In this document: piece by piece, positions 14,305-16,108 of the stretch
Numbering within the stretch: position 1 is the stretch's first letter
Layout of the letters: each line of letters starts with the position of its first letter
Assembly: GCA_003454605.1 (NCBI GenBank)
Contig: DMKD01000261.1
Span: 14,225 to 30,332 of the forward strand
Reading direction: 5' to 3'
Source of the DNA: Spirochaeta sp.
GTDB lineage: Bacteria > Spirochaetota > Spirochaetia > UBA9216
DNA length: 16,108 nucleotides
Program-made: the position numbers and the translations under genes
Notes under the pieces: generated by a model
Database searches by the model: none
What the model saw: only the letters and a program-made list of their open reading frames with translations
What the model was told of the DNA's origin: nothing

Positions 14305-14428
14305 ATATATTACAAATATAGTCAACATAAGAGATACGGTATTGTGTTTTACAGGGTAATTTTGGCAAAATTAAGATTGCAAAAAAGGTGCATTTCGTCA
14401 AATTAAACTGACTGGAATTGTAATATAT
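14305..14428. repeat. Inverted 11-bp repeat pair flanking the MtaA upstream region
   Basis: ATATATTACAA (14305-14315) is the exact reverse complement of TTGTAATATAT (14418-14428), 102 bp apart. The sequence is AT-rich, so chance is possible, but the pair brackets the likely promoter of the minus-strand operon and the 17-bp palindrome. Confidence 0.3.
14357..14373. promoter_or_regulatory. 17-bp palindrome, candidate operator of the MtaA/CobW operon
   Basis: TAATTTTG-G-CAAAATTA is a perfect 8-bp inverted repeat with a one-base centre, located 71-87 bp upstream of the minus-strand ATG at 14286. Such symmetry suits a dimeric repressor. No clear -35/-10 pair is visible; TTGACT on the minus strand at about 14325-14320 could serve as a -35. 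Confidence 0.4.
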
Positions 14429-14490
14429 GGACAAAAAATCTCAGAATTGTAAAAAATTGTGAAAAGGGGTGAAAAGAACTTCTAATTGAG

Positions 14491-14521
14491 CTATCCGACA
14501 ACTCAGGAAGTTGTCGGATAG
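14491..14521. repeat. Strong stem-loop, 13 bp perfect stem
   Basis: CTATCCGACAACT (14491-14503) pairs with AGTTGTCGGATAG (14509-14521) around a CAGGA loop. No T-run follows on either strand, so it is not an ordinary terminator. Its core TGTCGGATA recurs as TGTCGGACA at 14631-14639. Confidence 0.6.
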
Positions 14522-14563
14522 TTACCAAAACATGGTATTTTTATAGGTTTTTAGGCTATGAAT

Positions 14564-14644
14564 CCCTATATTTTGTCTAATAGGGCCTCAAAACCGAGAA
14601 AATACAGAGGATGGGAGCAACCAACCGGGCTGTCGGACATCCTC
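14564..14644. repeat. Two further stem-loops in the same intergenic block
   Basis: CCCTAT (14564-14569) pairs with ATAGGG (14580-14585), and GAGGATG (14607-14613) pairs with CATCCTC (14638-14644) around a 24-base loop that contains a second TGTCGGA copy. With the stem-loop at 14491 they give three consecutive hairpins in about 150 bp without an open reading frame. The block could be a remnant of a small mobile element or a structured RNA. Confidence 0.35.
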
Positions 14645-14687
14645 AATTTGTACTAGATTAGAGATGAGCTGAATTTAGAGATGTTTT

Positions 14688-15014
14688 GTGATTGTATACC
14701 CATGGTTCAGGAACTCGATGTTTTATTCTATGCGGAATATTCTTGTCATTATCATTCCGCTGCTGATAATTATAGCAGCTCAGTATATTCCTCTTTTTAC
14801 GATGGGGATTGTTCCCTTTGTCGGACCCGGATCTTCACTGGTAGGATTTGTGATAAATCTCGAACATATGTGTCTGCTGCTTGTTATGATGATTGTTATT
14901 TCAACTTTCATTTATAACCGCACCGGCAGTATTTACATCGGTTCATTCCTGAACGCATTGATAGTATCGTGGATGTTTACATCGTCTTCTGTTATCGCAC
15001 CTGTGCCGATATAG
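14688..15014 (+). CDS. C-terminal fragment of a multi-pass membrane protein (possible remnant)
   Basis: An open frame of 108 codons from GTG 14688; ATG 14718 is a better start, with AGGAA four bases upstream. It encodes three hydrophobic segments (about 18-34, 44-53 and 60-75) and ends with YNRTGSIYIGSFLNALIVSWMFTSSS. That ending resembles, from memory, the C-terminal membrane part of larger proteins, some with an alpha/beta-hydrolase N-terminal domain, so I think it is the tail of a gene that lost its front. In-frame stops (TGA 14670, TAG 14676) lie just upstream, and the structured block at 14491-14644 sits where the missing part would be. Expression as a small membrane protein cannot be excluded. 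Confidence 0.5.
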   Translation: MIVYPWFRNSMFYSMRNILVIIIPLLIIIAAQYIPLFTMGIVPFVGPGSSLVGFVINLEHMCLLLVMMIVISTFIYNRTGSIYIGSFLNALIVSWMFTSSSVIAPVPI

Positions 15015-15030
15015 GCCGGAAAAAAGATGT

Positions 15031-16108
15031 CTAAATACCGGCAGCCATTGCTACTAGCGCCCTTTGCCAGTCAAGAAGAGTTCTCATGGCTTCTCTATCA
15101 TTTCCCTCAATATCAGCCATCACCCTGAATACCGGTTCGGTACCTGAGCCGCGCATCCACAGAAAGGCAATATCCTTCGATGCACCGGTAAGCATTATCT
15201 TCAATCCGCCGGTCTGCCTGCCGCTTCGGTAATACGGACCAACACCTTCCCTGGCCAATGTACCCTCATAGTTGACTTCATACCATCCGGTGATGCCGTA
15301 TTCAGATTTCAGCTCATCCCTTCGCTTATCAAAGGATGCAGGGAATATTTTTTCATAGTTGGCTTTCAGTTCAGCGTGGCTGATGCTGCCTATCTGCATC
15401 TTTGCCTCAGGCTCGAAGGCGCTTGTAGTCGTAAAGGCCGGCAAAGCTTCAACAGCTTCGGTCAGTGATGAATAACCGCCGTATACCTGCAGCTTCACAA
15501 GTGCAAAGATGGTGTTAAGCGGATCACGAACCGTTGCAGGGTGGGTGATGTTTCCGCCGTTTGAACCTTCGCCGAGGATGCGGATATCAAAGCCTTCAAG
15601 CCGTTTTTCAGTAGCGAGATTAACGATATTGGCCTCGCCGACCTCTGCCCTGAACACCTCTGCTCCATAGGTCTCGGCTATGCGTTCAATACGCATCGAG
15701 GTCGGCCCGTTTACGGCAACAGCCAGCTTCGCGCCGTGTTTTGAATGCTTCATGAACTCGAGTTCCGACTTCACAGAGAGGGCGAACACCTCCTGAGCCT
15801 GAAGTATTTCGGCGCAGCCTGTTTGCTCATTGATGTAAACAATATTGCCGCGATCACCGTCGTTGTCCGGGACGTAACCGATGATGAAGGCGCTGTCGGC
15901 AGCATGGGCTTTTTCAAGCTCACTGCGGCAGAGGTCGAGGGAGGCCCCCTCGGGTACGATGGCGTGTACGACATCGCCGGGGGTATCGTTCAGGAATCTG
16001 GATTTAAAGCCGAAGCTCTCGAAATAATCCTGATCTATACTTACTCCCCGGGCCGAGCCGTTGAGCTCTGCAACGATTCCAATATTGGAAGCCGCAGCCT
16101 TTATTTTT
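15031..16108 (-). CDS. Phosphoglucomutase/phosphomannomutase, C-terminal 358 residues (5' end outside window)
   Basis: The minus-strand frame is open to the window edge, so the GTG at 15789 is not the start. Counting from the first full codon, residues 81-86 are DNDGDR, the Mg-binding Asp loop of the phosphohexomutase superfamily; 319-325 are RGSGTEP, the phosphate-binding loop of domain 4. The sugar-recognition loop is expected near 179-187 and reads GEGSNGGNI instead of the usual GEeSGH. The catalytic phosphoserine domain lies outside the window. The enzyme interconverts hexose 1- and 6-phosphates; which sugar cannot be read here. It converges with the membrane-protein fragment, with 16 bp between the two stop codons. 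Confidence 0.88.
   Translation of the reverse strand, partial: KIKAAASNIGIVAELNGSARGVSIDQDYFESFGFKSRFLNDTPGDVVHAIVPEGASLDLCRSELEKAHAADSAFIIGYVPDNDGDRGNIVYINEQTGCAEILQAQEVFALSVKSELEFMKHSKHGAKLAVAVNGPTSMRIERIAETYGAEVFRAEVGEANIVNLATEKRLEGFDIRILGEGSNGGNITHPATVRDPLNTIFALVKLQVYGGYSSLTEAVEALPAFTTTSAFEPEAKMQIGSISHAELKANYEKIFPASFDKRRDELKSEYGITGWYEVNYEGTLAREGVGPYYRSGRQTGGLKIMLTGASKDIAFLWMRGSGTEPVFRVMADIEGNDREAMRTLLDWQRALVAMAAGI

Noticed and set aside
14681..14917. Frame from ATG 14681 overlapping the membrane-protein fragment
   Set aside because: Its product is unusually rich in Cys, Tyr and Ser and has no sign of a fold; it is an out-of-frame shadow of the frame at 14688.
15771..15974. Minus-strand frame at the right edge
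   Set aside because: It is out of frame with the phosphohexomutase, whose DNDGDR motif is encoded across the same bases in the other minus frame.

Overview
The window looks like a piece of a spirochaete chromosome (Spirochaetaceae-like, inferred). The clues are two exported proteins whose N-termini are of the 'VFSGGQPEP' and 'AIAQGSKEPE' type often seen in spirochaetal periplasmic proteins, the density of two-component systems, a class III cyclase with a long helical C-terminal tail, and a UroD/MtaA-type protein next to a CobW GTPase. No rRNA, tRNA or CRISPR array was recognised. Both ends are cut inside genes: the C-terminus of a class III nucleotide cyclase on the left, and a phosphohexomutase lacking its N-terminus on the right (minus strand).

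Left part (1-6380, all plus strand): the cyclase end; a small two-TM protein; then a promoter carrying four TTAAG-type boxes phased at exactly 11 bp, the layout expected for an OmpR/PhoB-family regulator. It drives two small SHOCT-type membrane proteins followed by an intrinsic terminator. Next come two adjacent two-component systems in opposite internal order: HK then RR (GTGA overlap), and RR then HK (ATGA overlap).

Middle (6456-9150, plus): a compact operon for redox repair of the cell envelope. It encodes an exported thioredoxin (WCPSC), a DipZ-like CcdA-thioredoxin fusion that carries electrons across the membrane, and an exported single-cysteine methionine-R-sulfoxide reductase. It directly follows the second two-component system, which is the natural candidate regulator. 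Two strong hairpins close the operon.

9265-10541 is a complete IS4-family insertion sequence with 19-bp perfect terminal repeats. To its right lies an AT-rich decayed stretch with a 5'-truncated MmcQ/YjbR gene that is easily missed.

Right part (11046-14286, minus): a three-gene operon of a UroD/MtaA-like protein fused to a C-terminal thioredoxin domain, a CobW/G3E GTPase, and an exported helical-repeat protein. It is preceded by a 400-bp intergenic stretch holding a 17-bp palindrome and a run of three stem-loops. A short membrane-protein C-terminus (possibly a gene remnant) and the partial phosphohexomutase converge at the right edge.

The best candidates for something new are the MtaA-thioredoxin/CobW operon (the usual zinc-ligand His appears replaced by Phe), the 11-bp phased promoter of the SHOCT genes, and the structured intergenic block near 14.5 kb.
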